Source: SMXL01 sp964527795
Lineage (GTDB): Bacteria; Bacteroidota; Rhodothermia; Rhodothermales; UBA10348
NCBI GenBank assembly: GCA_964527795.1
Contig: CAZGOS010000178.1
Coordinates: forward strand, 1 to 6,542
Length of the DNA stretch: 6,542 nucleotides
Reading direction: 5' to 3'
Both the position numbers and the translations under genes were made by a program. Position 1 is the first letter of the stretch, and every line of letters starts with the position of its first letter. Below are positions 1 through 6,515 of the stretch, piece by piece. The notes beneath the pieces are model-generated. The model did no database searches, was not told the origin of the DNA, and saw only the letters and a program-made list of their open reading frames with translations.

Positions 1-2249
1 ACTATCTGAAAATGGGGAGTCAACAATAGTTTCACTGCGTCGATAATTTTTTTCTGATTGACGAATTCTTCCACCGTACCAATTAGCGGCACCATGATCT
101 CCGGCAGCACGATCACTCCTTCCTGAGTAAGTTCAACGGCTGCCTCAATAATGGCGCGCGTCTGCATCTCCGTTATCTCCGGATACGTGATTCCAAGACG
201 GCACCCGCGGTGCCCGAGCATCGGATTGAATTCCGAAAGGGCTTTCACTTTGTGACGAATCACCTCTACCGGCACGCCCATCTTGCGGGCCATTTCTTCC
301 TGATCCGCGCCTTCATGCGGAAGGAATTCGTGCAGCGGCGGATCGAGCAGCCGAATGGTCACCGGCAGGCCGTGCATCGCGCGAAAGATGCCTGCAAAGT
401 CTTCTTTTTGATACGGTAACAGCTTATCCAGAGCCTTTCGTCGATCCTCCTCGGTCTCCGCCAGGATCATCTCTCGCATGGACTCGATGCGTTCACCCTC
501 AAAAAACATGTGCTCGGTTCGGGTCAGACCGATTCCTTCAGCCCCGAAATCTCTTGCACGCAGTGAATCTTCCGGCGTATCCGCGTTGGTTCGCACACCC
601 ATGTCACGAAATGTGTCGACCCAGGACATGAACGTGCCAAATTCCCCGGTCAAGGCTGCCTCCACCAGCTTCTGGCTTCCCTGGATCACTTCGCCGGTCG
701 ATCCATTGATAGAAATCCAGTCTCCTTCCTTGATGATTAAGGAGCCGTTCGTGAACGAGGCTTTGTCATAGTCGATAGAGATTTCAGCACAACCCGCGAC
801 ACAGGGTTTCCCCCATCCACGGGCCACAACGGCAGCGTGACTCGTCATGCCTCCTCTGGAAGTCAGAATACCTTCTGCCGCATTCATGCCACCAACGTCC
901 TCGGGACTCGTTTCAATACGGACGAGAATGATGCGTTTCCCGTCAGCCCTTGCTTCCTCGGCATGCTCGGTGGAGAATACGACCTGGCCCACGGCGGCGC
1001 CCGGCGATGCCGGTAATCCACGCGCGATGACGTCACCCCGGTATTCCTGTGTGTCATCAAACTGCGGGTGCAGCAGCTGATCCAGATGTTTTGGTTCTAC
1101 GAGGTCTCGTACGGCGACTTCCGGAGTTACGATACCCTCCTCCACCATGTCCACCGCAATTTTGATTGCGGAAGCACCGGTACGTTTTCCACTTCTTGTT
1201 TGAAGAAGATAGAGTTTGCCATCCTGAATGGTGAACTCCATGTCCTGCATGTTCTTATAATGCCTTTCGAGACGATGCGTCATCTCGACCAGTTCCTCGA
1301 ACGCAGCCGGAAATTCCTCGGCCATCCGCGAGATGTCTTCGGGAGTGCGAATACCCGCGACCACGTCTTCGCCCTGAGCGTTGATCAGAAATTCGCCATA
1401 GAGTTTGTTTTCTCCGGTCGACGGATTCCGGGTAAACAGGACGCCCGTACCACTGTTTGTGCCCATGTTGCCGAAGACCATTGTCTGTACGTTTACAGCA
1501 GTACCGATGAGATCCCATATTTGATTGATCTGACGATACTTGACGGCCCGATCTCCGTCCCAGGATCCAAATACGGCGTTCACGGAGAACCGAAGCTGTT
1601 CATAAGGATCAGTTGGGAAGTCGAATCCCGTATGTTCGTTGAAAATAGCCTTGTACTGTTCGACCAGTTCTTTCAGATCATTCGCCGACAGATCCACATC
1701 GAGCGTCACACCACGCGAAACCTTGAGTGCATCAATAGCATCTTCAAATTGATCGTGGCTCACACCCATCACGACATCGCTGAACATATCGATGAACCGT
1801 CGATACGCGTCGTAAGCAAACCGGGCGTTGCCGCTTCTGGCTACCAGTCCTTCAACGACCTCGTCGTTCAGTCCGAGGTTGAGTACCGTATCCATCATGC
1901 CCGGCATGGAGACCGCCGCACCGCTTCGCACAGAAACGAGTAGTGGGTTCGAAGCATCTCCAAAAACACTTCCAGTCTTTTCTTCCAGGCTTGTGATGCC
2001 CGCTCGAACCTGTTCGTCCAGCTCAGTAGGCCACTCATGCCCGTGCTCGCTGTAAAATTTGCAGCACTCCGTACTGATCGTAAACCCCGGCGGAACCGGT
2101 AGTCCGATCGAGCTCATTTCCGCCAGATTCGCCCCCTTACCTCCTAACAGAGCCTTCTGGGTTTTATCTCCGTCCGCTTGTCCTCCGCCGAATAGAAAGA
2201 CGTATTTTTTTGCCGAAACGTCAATTGTCGATTCTACCGTACCTGCCAT
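1..2249 (-). CDS. ppdK: Pyruvate, phosphate dikinase (PPDK), N-terminal 749 codons; 3' end off the window
   Basis: Cytosolic enzyme that interconverts pyruvate + ATP + phosphate with phosphoenolpyruvate + AMP + pyrophosphate, serving gluconeogenesis or a PPi-linked glycolysis. The frame reads open from ATG at 2249 to the left edge. The nucleotide-binding domain (about residues 15-355) shows LLGGKGANLAEM at 35-45, SVRSGAAVSMPGMMDT at 106-121 and QTRSGKRTG near 350. The swivelling domain has GGMTSHAAVVARGWGKP, with phospho-histidine His471; Thr469, two residues before it, is the position that the PPDK regulatory protein phosphorylates in known systems. The PEP/pyruvate barrel begins near 530 with GVRTNADTPED, LTRTEHMFFEGE (Arg577) and IRLLDPPLHEFLP (Arg633). 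His471, Arg577 and Arg633 sit at a constant +16 from the Clostridium symbiosum enzyme (His455, Arg561, Arg617). About 125-140 residues are missing, including the C-terminal catalytic Cys. ATG 2249 was chosen on length; GTG 2303 with a strong SD is the alternative. The last ~11 codons at the edge look atypical. Confidence 0.96.
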   Translation of the reverse strand, partial: MAGTVESTIDVSAKKYVFLFGGGQADGDKTQKALLGGKGANLAEMSSIGLPVPPGFTISTECCKFYSEHGHEWPTELDEQVRAGITSLEEKTGSVFGDASNPLLVSVRSGAAVSMPGMMDTVLNLGLNDEVVEGLVARSGNARFAYDAYRRFIDMFSDVVMGVSHDQFEDAIDALKVSRGVTLDVDLSANDLKELVEQYKAIFNEHTGFDFPTDPYEQLRFSVNAVFGSWDGDRAVKYRQINQIWDLIGTAVNVQTMVFGNMGTNSGTGVLFTRNPSTGENKLYGEFLINAQGEDVVAGIRTPEDISRMAEEFPAAFEELVEMTHRLERHYKNMQDMEFTIQDGKLYLLQTRSGKRTGASAIKIAVDMVEEGIVTPEVAVRDLVEPKHLDQLLHPQFDDTQEYRGDVIARGLPASPGAAVGQVVFSTEHAEEARADGKRIILVRIETSPEDVGGMNAAEGILTSRGGMTSHAAVVARGWGKPCVAGCAEISIDYDKASFTNGSLIIKEGDWISINGSTGEVIQGSQKLVEAALTGEFGTFMSWVDTFRDMGVRTNADTPEDSLRARDFGAEGIGLTRTEHMFFEGERIESMREMILAETEEDRRKALDKLLPYQKEDFAGIFRAMHGLPVTIRLLDPPLHEFLPHEGADQEEMARKMGVPVEVIRHKVKALSEFNPMLGHRGCRLGITYPEITEMQTRAIIEAAVELTQEGVIVLPEIMVPLIGTVEEFVNQKKIIDAVKLLLTPHFQI

Positions 2250-2300
2250 TGTTCCTGCCCTTGAGCCTTTATGCGCAAAATATTTTCTTCCAGAATGCGA

Positions 2301-2315
2301 CACCGGATACCTCCT
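2301..2315 (-). promoter_or_regulatory. Strong Shine-Dalgarno plus in-frame GTG, alternative ppdK start
   Basis: On the minus strand AGGAGG (2310-2315) lies six bases before GTG (2301-2303). That GTG is exactly 18 codons upstream of the ATG at 2249, in the same frame with no stop between. This is a much better ribosome site than the one before the ATG, where an AGGA sits only about four bases from the start. Starting here would give an N-terminal extension beginning (M)SHSGRKYF. The family fold begins near KYVFLF (residue 15 from the ATG), so the extension would be extra to the known domain. Which start is used cannot be settled from sequence alone. Confidence 0.5.
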
Positions 2316-2411
2316 CTTACCCGGCGCTTCCACGTCTGACAAAACCTGCGAAATATACGCTTTGGACCGGTCGCGAATGGGCAGTGCACTCTAAGAAATC
2401 ATTAAGTACGT

Positions 2412-2419
2412 AGGAAGGA
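2412..2419 (+). promoter_or_regulatory. Ribosome binding site of the small ORF before topA
   Basis: AGGAAGGA directly precedes the ATG at 2420; the first AGGA is four bases from the start codon. It is the only SD-like purine tract between the ppdK gene and topA on the plus strand. topA itself is preceded by a pyrimidine-rich stretch (CATTCTCCTGACCTT) with no SD. The site therefore could bring ribosomes to topA by way of the small ORF. Confidence 0.4.
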
Positions 2420-2551
2420 ATGCCTCAATATTCGCAACTCCATCGGCTCCCGAATGGAACGTCCGCAAACAATAGGCGTGTGAGACCCCCGAAAAAGAAC
2501 CTTGACGTAACTCTCAAGCGGCGTCACAGAACCATTCTCCTGACCTTATGA
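2420..2551 (+). CDS. Possible 43-residue basic small protein or leader ORF overlapping topA
   Basis: Short ORF starting MPQYSQLHRLPNG and ending KRRHRTILLTL. It has an SD-like AGGAAGGA upstream and an in-frame TAG immediately before that (2411-2413), so ATG 2420 is the only start of this type. Its TGA stop overlaps the topA start in the arrangement ATGA (2548-2551), the usual mark of translational coupling. The product would be strongly basic (clusters RRVRPPKK and KRRHR), with no cysteines, no signal peptide and no membrane segment. I do not recognise a family. It may act only as a translated leader controlling topA, or be a chance ORF: 43 codons is short, and an ATGA overlap can occur by chance. 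Conservation in relatives would decide. Confidence 0.35.
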   Translation: MPQYSQLHRLPNGTSANNRRVRPPKKNLDVTLKRRHRTILLTL

Positions 2552-5121
2552 AGCGACTCGTCGTCGTCGAATCTCCTACTAAAGCACGCACGATTCGGAA
2601 ATTCCTACCCGATAATTATCTGGTCGAGGCCAGTATGGGACACGTGCGTGACTTACCTGCATCAGCGGCAGAAATCCCTGAGAAGTACAAAAAGTCAGTG
2701 TGGTCTCGGCTTGGAGTAGATGTCGAAAACGATTTCAAGCCTCTCTATGTGGTCCCTTCCGATAAGAAGAAGATCGTCCGCGAGCTCAAGAGCGCGCTCA
2801 AGGGTGCCGAGGCGTTGTTCATCGCCACGGACGAGGACCGCGAAGGTGAATCCATTGGATGGCACCTTCTTCAGGTTCTGAAACCGAAAGTCCCCATTCA
2901 TCGCATGGTGTTTCATGAGATCACCGAAAGCGCGATCAAGGCAGCTCTTGAGAGTACAAGAGATATGGACCAGAGCCTCGTGGAGGCACAGGAGACGCGC
3001 CGCATTCTCGATCGACTGGTCGGATACTCCATTTCACCGCTACTCTGGAAAAAGATAGCCCCGAAGCTATCCGCTGGTCGTGTACAAAGCGTTGCCGTTC
3101 GGCTCCTCGTCATGCGGGAGTCGGAGCGAATTCGGTTCATACCTGCTTCCTACTGGAGCGTCTCCGCCGATCTGTCGTGCGATGGCAGTTCTTTCCAGGC
3201 CATTATGACCCATGTTGGAGGGATCCGACTCGCCACGGGCCGCGATTTCGACGATGAAACGGGTAAACTCAGAGAAGGGCTCGTCGATGGTTCGCAATGC
3301 CTCGTCTTGGGTGAGAAACGTGCTACCGCGCTGGCCGAGGCGTTGAAATCGGCGAAATGGAACGTCTCGGACGTCGACGAAAGGAGTGTTAAGCGGTCTC
3401 CATATGCACCGTTCATAACGTCATCGCTGCAACAGGAAGCCAGCAGGAAGCTGAAATATTCCGCACGCGAGACCATGCGCGTTGCCCAGCGCCTCTACGA
3501 GCAAGGTTTTATTACGTATATGCGTACGGATTCAACGCATCTGTCGGCAGAAGCCATCCAGGCCAGTAGAGAAGCCATCGAATCCCGGTACGGCGCCGAT
3601 TATCTAAGCCCGAAACAACGACAGTTTACCAGCAAAGTCAGAAACGCTCAGGAAGCCCATGAAGCGATTCGGCCCGCCGGTTCGAAGATGCGTTCACTCG
3701 ATAAAACCGGACTTTCAGGTGATGAGGGTGCCCTCTATGACCTGATCTGGAAAAGAACGGTGGCCTCACAAATGGCGGATGCGCGTCTGAATCTGGTCAC
3801 CGTCAAAATCGAAAGCGGCACGGATGATGATCTGGCCGTCTTCCGGGCCAACGGGAGGACGATTGAATTTCCCGGCTTTTTCCGCGCCTACATTGAAGGA
3901 TCGGACGATCCGGATGCAGCCCTTGAAAACCGTGAACAGCCGTTGCCCAGACTTAAGGTCGGGGATCATCCCGATCCGGTCGGTCTCGAAGCAAGAGGTC
4001 ACGAAACAAAACCGCCGATTCGATACACCGATGCGAGCCTTATCAAAGTGCTTGAAAGCGAAGGCATCGGGCGTCCGAGTACGTATGCCACGATCATCGA
4101 CACCATTGCTCGGAGGGGATATGCACGCAGGCGTGGCAACCAGTTACTTCCATCGTTCACGGCTTTCGCGACGAATAATTTGCTGGAGCAGCAATTCACG
4201 CAGCTGGTAGATCTGGGATTCACCGCCGAGATGGAACAGGCTCTCGACGATATCGCAGCCGGAAATACAAAAGCCATTCCCTATTTGAAGGCGTTCTACC
4301 TTGGCGATAACGGCCTCGAATCCCGTATTGATAAAGGATTGGATGAGATTGACGCCAGGGCCGTTTCGAGTATCAAGTTCGAACAGTGGCAACCCTTTGT
4401 CGTTCGTGTGGGAAAGTACGGCCCGTACGTGGAGCTGGAAGACAATGGTAAACGGATCGTCGCATCCATCCCCGAGACATTGGCACCCGGCGATGTCACC
4501 GTGCACGACCTGAAAACCCTCATAGAGGACAAGCAGAAAGACGATATTGTTCTCGGCATACATCCCGACGCCGAAATGCCCATTCTTATTCGCAAAGGGC
4601 CATTCGGCTATTATGTTCAATTGGGTGATGACGAGGAAGACGGCAAACCAAAGCGCGTCTCGATCCCGAAGAACCTGGCGCCGGAAGCGGTTGATCATGA
4701 CATGGCAGTTTCCCTCCTGCGCCTGCCTCGCCTCGTTGGCAATCACCCTGAAACGGGTGGGGAAATATCCGCCAACATCGGTCGATACGGACCGTATGTG
4801 AAGCACGGTTCCACGTTCGCATCCCTTTCACCTGGTGATGACGTACTCTCCGTCGAATTGGATCGTGCCCTGGAACTCATCATCAAGAAAGAGGCACGCA
4901 ACAGACCCATGCGAACGCTGGGACAGCACCCTGATACGGGCGAGGTGGTCGAGATTTTCGAGGGGCGCTACGGCCCATACGTTAAACACCAACGCACGAA
5001 CGCATCCATTCCCAAAAACACGGTACCCGAGTCGATCACCATGGATGACGCTATTGCGCTGCTGGTAAAAAAAGCGGCAACAAAAGGGAAGAAAAAGGCA
5101 GGCCGTAGGAAGAAATCGTGA
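2548..5121 (+). CDS. topA: DNA topoisomerase I (type IA), complete, 857 aa
   Basis: Relaxes negatively supercoiled DNA in the nucleoid by single-strand cleavage through a 5'-phosphotyrosine link. The Toprim domain (about 1-120) has VVVESPTKART with Glu8, and the metal-binding ATDEDREGE with Asp95, Asp97 and Glu99. The core (about 130-590) carries LSAGRVQSVAVRLL (174-187), the active-site GFITYMRTDSTHLS with catalytic Tyr324 and Arg326, AHEAIRP with His371, and GIGRPSTYATII (506-517). These match the order and spacing of E. coli TopA (Tyr319). After residue 610 there are four cysteine-free repeats and a Lys/Arg-rich tail, not the zinc ribbons of the E. coli protein, although total length is similar. 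ATG 2548 is the only plausible start: an in-frame TGA lies 45 bases upstream with no start codon between. There is no SD; the start overlaps the stop of a small ORF. The gene is convergent with rsgA, 13 bases apart. Confidence 0.98.
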   Translation: MKRLVVVESPTKARTIRKFLPDNYLVEASMGHVRDLPASAAEIPEKYKKSVWSRLGVDVENDFKPLYVVPSDKKKIVRELKSALKGAEALFIATDEDREGESIGWHLLQVLKPKVPIHRMVFHEITESAIKAALESTRDMDQSLVEAQETRRILDRLVGYSISPLLWKKIAPKLSAGRVQSVAVRLLVMRESERIRFIPASYWSVSADLSCDGSSFQAIMTHVGGIRLATGRDFDDETGKLREGLVDGSQCLVLGEKRATALAEALKSAKWNVSDVDERSVKRSPYAPFITSSLQQEASRKLKYSARETMRVAQRLYEQGFITYMRTDSTHLSAEAIQASREAIESRYGADYLSPKQRQFTSKVRNAQEAHEAIRPAGSKMRSLDKTGLSGDEGALYDLIWKRTVASQMADARLNLVTVKIESGTDDDLAVFRANGRTIEFPGFFRAYIEGSDDPDAALENREQPLPRLKVGDHPDPVGLEARGHETKPPIRYTDASLIKVLESEGIGRPSTYATIIDTIARRGYARRRGNQLLPSFTAFATNNLLEQQFTQLVDLGFTAEMEQALDDIAAGNTKAIPYLKAFYLGDNGLESRIDKGLDEIDARAVSSIKFEQWQPFVVRVGKYGPYVELEDNGKRIVASIPETLAPGDVTVHDLKTLIEDKQKDDIVLGIHPDAEMPILIRKGPFGYYVQLGDDEEDGKPKRVSIPKNLAPEAVDHDMAVSLLRLPRLVGNHPETGGEISANIGRYGPYVKHGSTFASLSPGDDVLSVELDRALELIIKKEARNRPMRTLGQHPDTGEVVEIFEGRYGPYVKHQRTNASIPKNTVPESITMDDAIALLVKKAATKGKKKAGRRKKS
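4396..5073 (+). repeat. Four topoisomerase C-terminal repeats within TopA
   Basis: Within TopA residues about 617-842, four copies of a roughly 61-residue unit can be aligned on the motif GxYGPYV at 622-628 (GKYGPYV), 684-690 (GPFGYYV), 745-751 (GRYGPYV) and 806-812 (GRYGPYV). Later units are introduced by xHP(D/E)xG(E), and units 1, 2 and 4 carry (A/V)SIPxxxxP after the motif. This matches the known topoisomerase C-terminal repeat family, inferred to bind DNA in place of zinc ribbons. Unit 2 is the most divergent in the motif and has an acidic insertion (DDEEDG, 694-699). Units 3 and 4 share GRYGPYVKH at the protein level but use different codons, so the duplication is old. Confidence 0.85.
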
Positions 5122-5134
5122 TCACCGAGCACTG

Positions 5135-6097
5135 CTAACGTCCGACGTCCTTTTCTCCCTGCCTCAGCGAATACAGCATATTCAGGTAGCTTTCGTACCT
5201 CTCGGGATAAATGGCATGTGATTCGACGGCTTCTTTAACCCGACACTCCGGCTCGTGATCGTGAGTGCAATTGGGGTAGTGACAGTACTCCGCAAATCGA
5301 TCAAATTCGACAAAATAGTGTGACAGCATATCCGGTTCGAGGTCAATGAGTCCGAACTCTCTAAGACCTGGCGTATCGGCAACAAATCCACCCGACGACA
5401 GAGGATAGAGCGTGGAAGATGTCGTTGTATGCGTTCCTTTTCCTGTACGCATGCTGACGTCTCCGACCACAAGGTTCAGGTCAGGTTCTATGACATTGAG
5501 AAGGGAGGACTTCCCGACCCCGGACGGCCCCAGGATTGCACTTGTTTTGTCCTTCAGCGCCGACGTCAGCACGCCGAGACCTTCTCCGGTCAGGGCACTC
5601 GTGCTCAACACCGAATACCCCAACGCACGATACACTTCCGTCCAATAAACGATGGCATCTTCGAATTCGTCTTCAATGAGATCATTTTTATTAATGATTA
5701 TGCCAACATCGATGTCGTACAGGCTGGCCATTACGATGACACGATCGATGAATCCGGGATTGATCTTGGGATAAAGCACGCTTTGAACGATCCATGCGAC
5801 GTCCACATTGGCCATGATGATATGCTCCCGGCCAACTTTTCGGCCGGCGGCGCGACGAACGATGCGGTTCAACCGATCATGGATGCTTACGATGAGACCC
5901 GTTCCGTCCGGTTCGAGGCGAATATCCACCCTGTCACCGACAACAACCGGACTGGTTTGATCCGAGCCGCCCAAGCGAAACTTGCCTCGGATTCTGGAAG
6001 AAATGATATCGTCCGCTGTTTTGACGTCGTACCAGCTCCCGGTAGAACGGATGACGACTCCGGATTCTTCGTTCCCTCCTGGGGTGGAATCACTCAC
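5135..6097 (-). CDS. rsgA: Ribosome small-subunit biogenesis GTPase RsgA (YjeQ/EngC), 320 aa
   Basis: GTPase that binds the immature 30S subunit and helps finish its decoding centre, releasing late assembly factors on GTP hydrolysis. An N-terminal OB-fold-like domain (about 12-90) comes first. The circularly permuted GTPase domain follows, with motifs in the diagnostic order G4 (INKND, 135-139), G5 (TSALTG, 166-171), G1/P-loop (GPSGVGKSS, 190-198), G2 (TGKGTHTTT, 218-226) and G3 (DTPG, 241-244). The C-terminal zinc site is Cys272, Cys277, His279 and Cys285, the spacing CX4CXHX5C of E. coli RsgA. Length is slightly short of E. coli (350) and normal for the family. The start is GTG at 6097; an in-frame TGA four codons upstream rules out an earlier one. 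No SD precedes it, and the upstream membrane-protein gene ends 12 bases before, so coupled translation is likely. The gene converges with topA. Confidence 0.97.
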   Translation of the reverse strand: MSDSTPGGNEESGVVIRSTGSWYDVKTADDIISSRIRGKFRLGGSDQTSPVVVGDRVDIRLEPDGTGLIVSIHDRLNRIVRRAAGRKVGREHIIMANVDVAWIVQSVLYPKINPGFIDRVIVMASLYDIDVGIIINKNDLIEDEFEDAIVYWTEVYRALGYSVLSTSALTGEGLGVLTSALKDKTSAILGPSGVGKSSLLNVIEPDLNLVVGDVSMRTGKGTHTTTSSTLYPLSSGGFVADTPGLREFGLIDLEPDMLSHYFVEFDRFAEYCHYPNCTHDHEPECRVKEAVESHAIYPERYESYLNMLYSLRQGEKDVGR

Positions 6098-6109
6098 TGG
6101 GAGATGAAC

Positions 6110-6466
6110 TCAAGTGCGAGTCCGGCTCTTCCGGGAAACCGGTTCAGCAGTTGCTTCGAGCTCGTCCGAATTCACATCAAGAAGAAGGTCCGTACGGGCT
6201 TCGTGCAACTGCCTGACTTCCTGTTTTGTGGCCATTTCAAACTCCAGATCTTCCATCTTTTTAACGAGTTTCTGCACGAGTGGCGCCGTGGCTTGCTCGA
6301 CCGCGCGGCGCATCATTTTTTCAAGTTCGCTCGTTGTAAGACTCGAGCCTGGCGCGGCACCCCGCGTACTCCGCCGTTCCCTGTATCCGAGCACCATTCG
6401 AATAATCGACACGGTGGTTCCAGCTAATATCGAAACAAGAATTATTACAAGGATTTCTTCCGGCAT
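6110..6466 (-). CDS. Small membrane-anchored coiled-coil protein, 118 aa, unknown function
   Basis: I do not recognise a named family. The protein opens with MPEEILVIILVSILAG; residues about 5-22 form one hydrophobic transmembrane segment, followed by positive residues (RMVLGYRERR), which predicts an N-out, C-in anchor. A short Gly/Ala/Pro/Ser linker (about 34-41) leads to a charged helical stretch (about 43-92, with SELEKMMRRAVEQ and VKKMEDLEFEM) that looks like a coiled coil, and then an acidic-to-basic disordered tail ending SRKSRTRT. This layout resembles phage-shock PspB (one N-terminal TM helix, cytoplasmic coiled coil), but I see no sequence identity that would prove it. ATG 6466 is preferred because GGAGGGG lies five bases upstream; a TTG at 6487 in the same frame would place that SD inside the gene. 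It is the likely first detectable partner of rsgA in a leftward operon. Confidence 0.75.
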   Translation of the reverse strand: MPEEILVIILVSILAGTTVSIIRMVLGYRERRSTRGAAPGSSLTTSELEKMMRRAVEQATAPLVQKLVKKMEDLEFEMATKQEVRQLHEARTDLLLDVNSDELEATAEPVSRKSRTRT

Positions 6467-6471
6467 GGCTA

Positions 6472-6478
6472 CCCCTCC
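6472..6478 (-). promoter_or_regulatory. Shine-Dalgarno site fixing the start of the small membrane protein
   Basis: GGAGGGG on the minus strand, five bases (TAGCC) before the ATG at 6464-6466. This favours the ATG over the in-frame TTG at 6487, which would extend the protein by seven residues (starting MLVGGVA). It also shows that this genome uses SD-led initiation for at least some genes, making its absence before topA and rsgA noteworthy. Confidence 0.7.
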
Positions 6479-6515
6479 GACGAGCAAACTGGTTCATGGA
6501 CTCGGAACATACGTA

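Larger units (their letters stand above)
2250..2419. other. Divergent intergenic region between ppdK and the small ORF/topA unit
   Basis: This stretch must hold the promoters of leftward ppdK and probably of rightward topA. I see AT-rich patches (AAATATA at 2351-2357, AATATTTTG on the minus strand around 2277-2285) and an 8-base palindrome GACCGGTC at 2365-2372, immediately followed by TCGCGA. None combines with a convincing -35 element at a normal spacing, either in the sigma-70 form or in the Bacteroidota TTTG/TAnnTTTG form, so no promoter is called. If ppdK starts at GTG 2303, the non-coding gap shrinks to 116 bases. Confidence 0.5.

Noticed and set aside
1068..1943. A 291-codon open frame on the plus strand, antisense to ppdK
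   Set aside because: It lies wholly within the conserved nucleotide-binding domain of PPDK on the other strand, its product has no recognisable domain, and no SD or promoter stands out.
2365..2376. Palindromes GACCGGTC and TCGCGA as an operator
   Set aside because: They are short (8 and 6 bases), unrepeated in the window and match no operator that I can name.
2059..2394. A plus-strand 111-codon frame spanning the ppdK start and the intergenic region
   Set aside because: Half of it is antisense to the conserved ppdK N terminus and the rest has no protein-like features.
2502..2530. TTGACG at 2502-2507 as a -35 box for topA
   Set aside because: At 17-19 base spacing the would-be -10 is CACAGA, ACAGAA or CAGAAC, far from TATAAT, and the transcript would begin almost at the topA start.
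4144..4806. A 220-codon open frame on the minus strand, antisense to topA
   Set aside because: It overlaps the conserved topA core and repeats; its product shows no recognisable domain and no upstream signals are visible.
5138..5154. ACGT-CCG-ACGT followed by CCTTTTC as an intrinsic terminator for topA
   Set aside because: The stem is only four base pairs with two of them A-T, the T-run is short, and it lies inside the rsgA coding end.
5429..6427. A 332-codon open frame on the plus strand, antisense to rsgA and the small membrane-protein gene
   Set aside because: It is longer than rsgA itself, but the opposite strand carries the full ordered GTPase motifs and zinc site. The antisense product shows no recognisable domain and crosses two real genes; it is a mirror of their codon bias.
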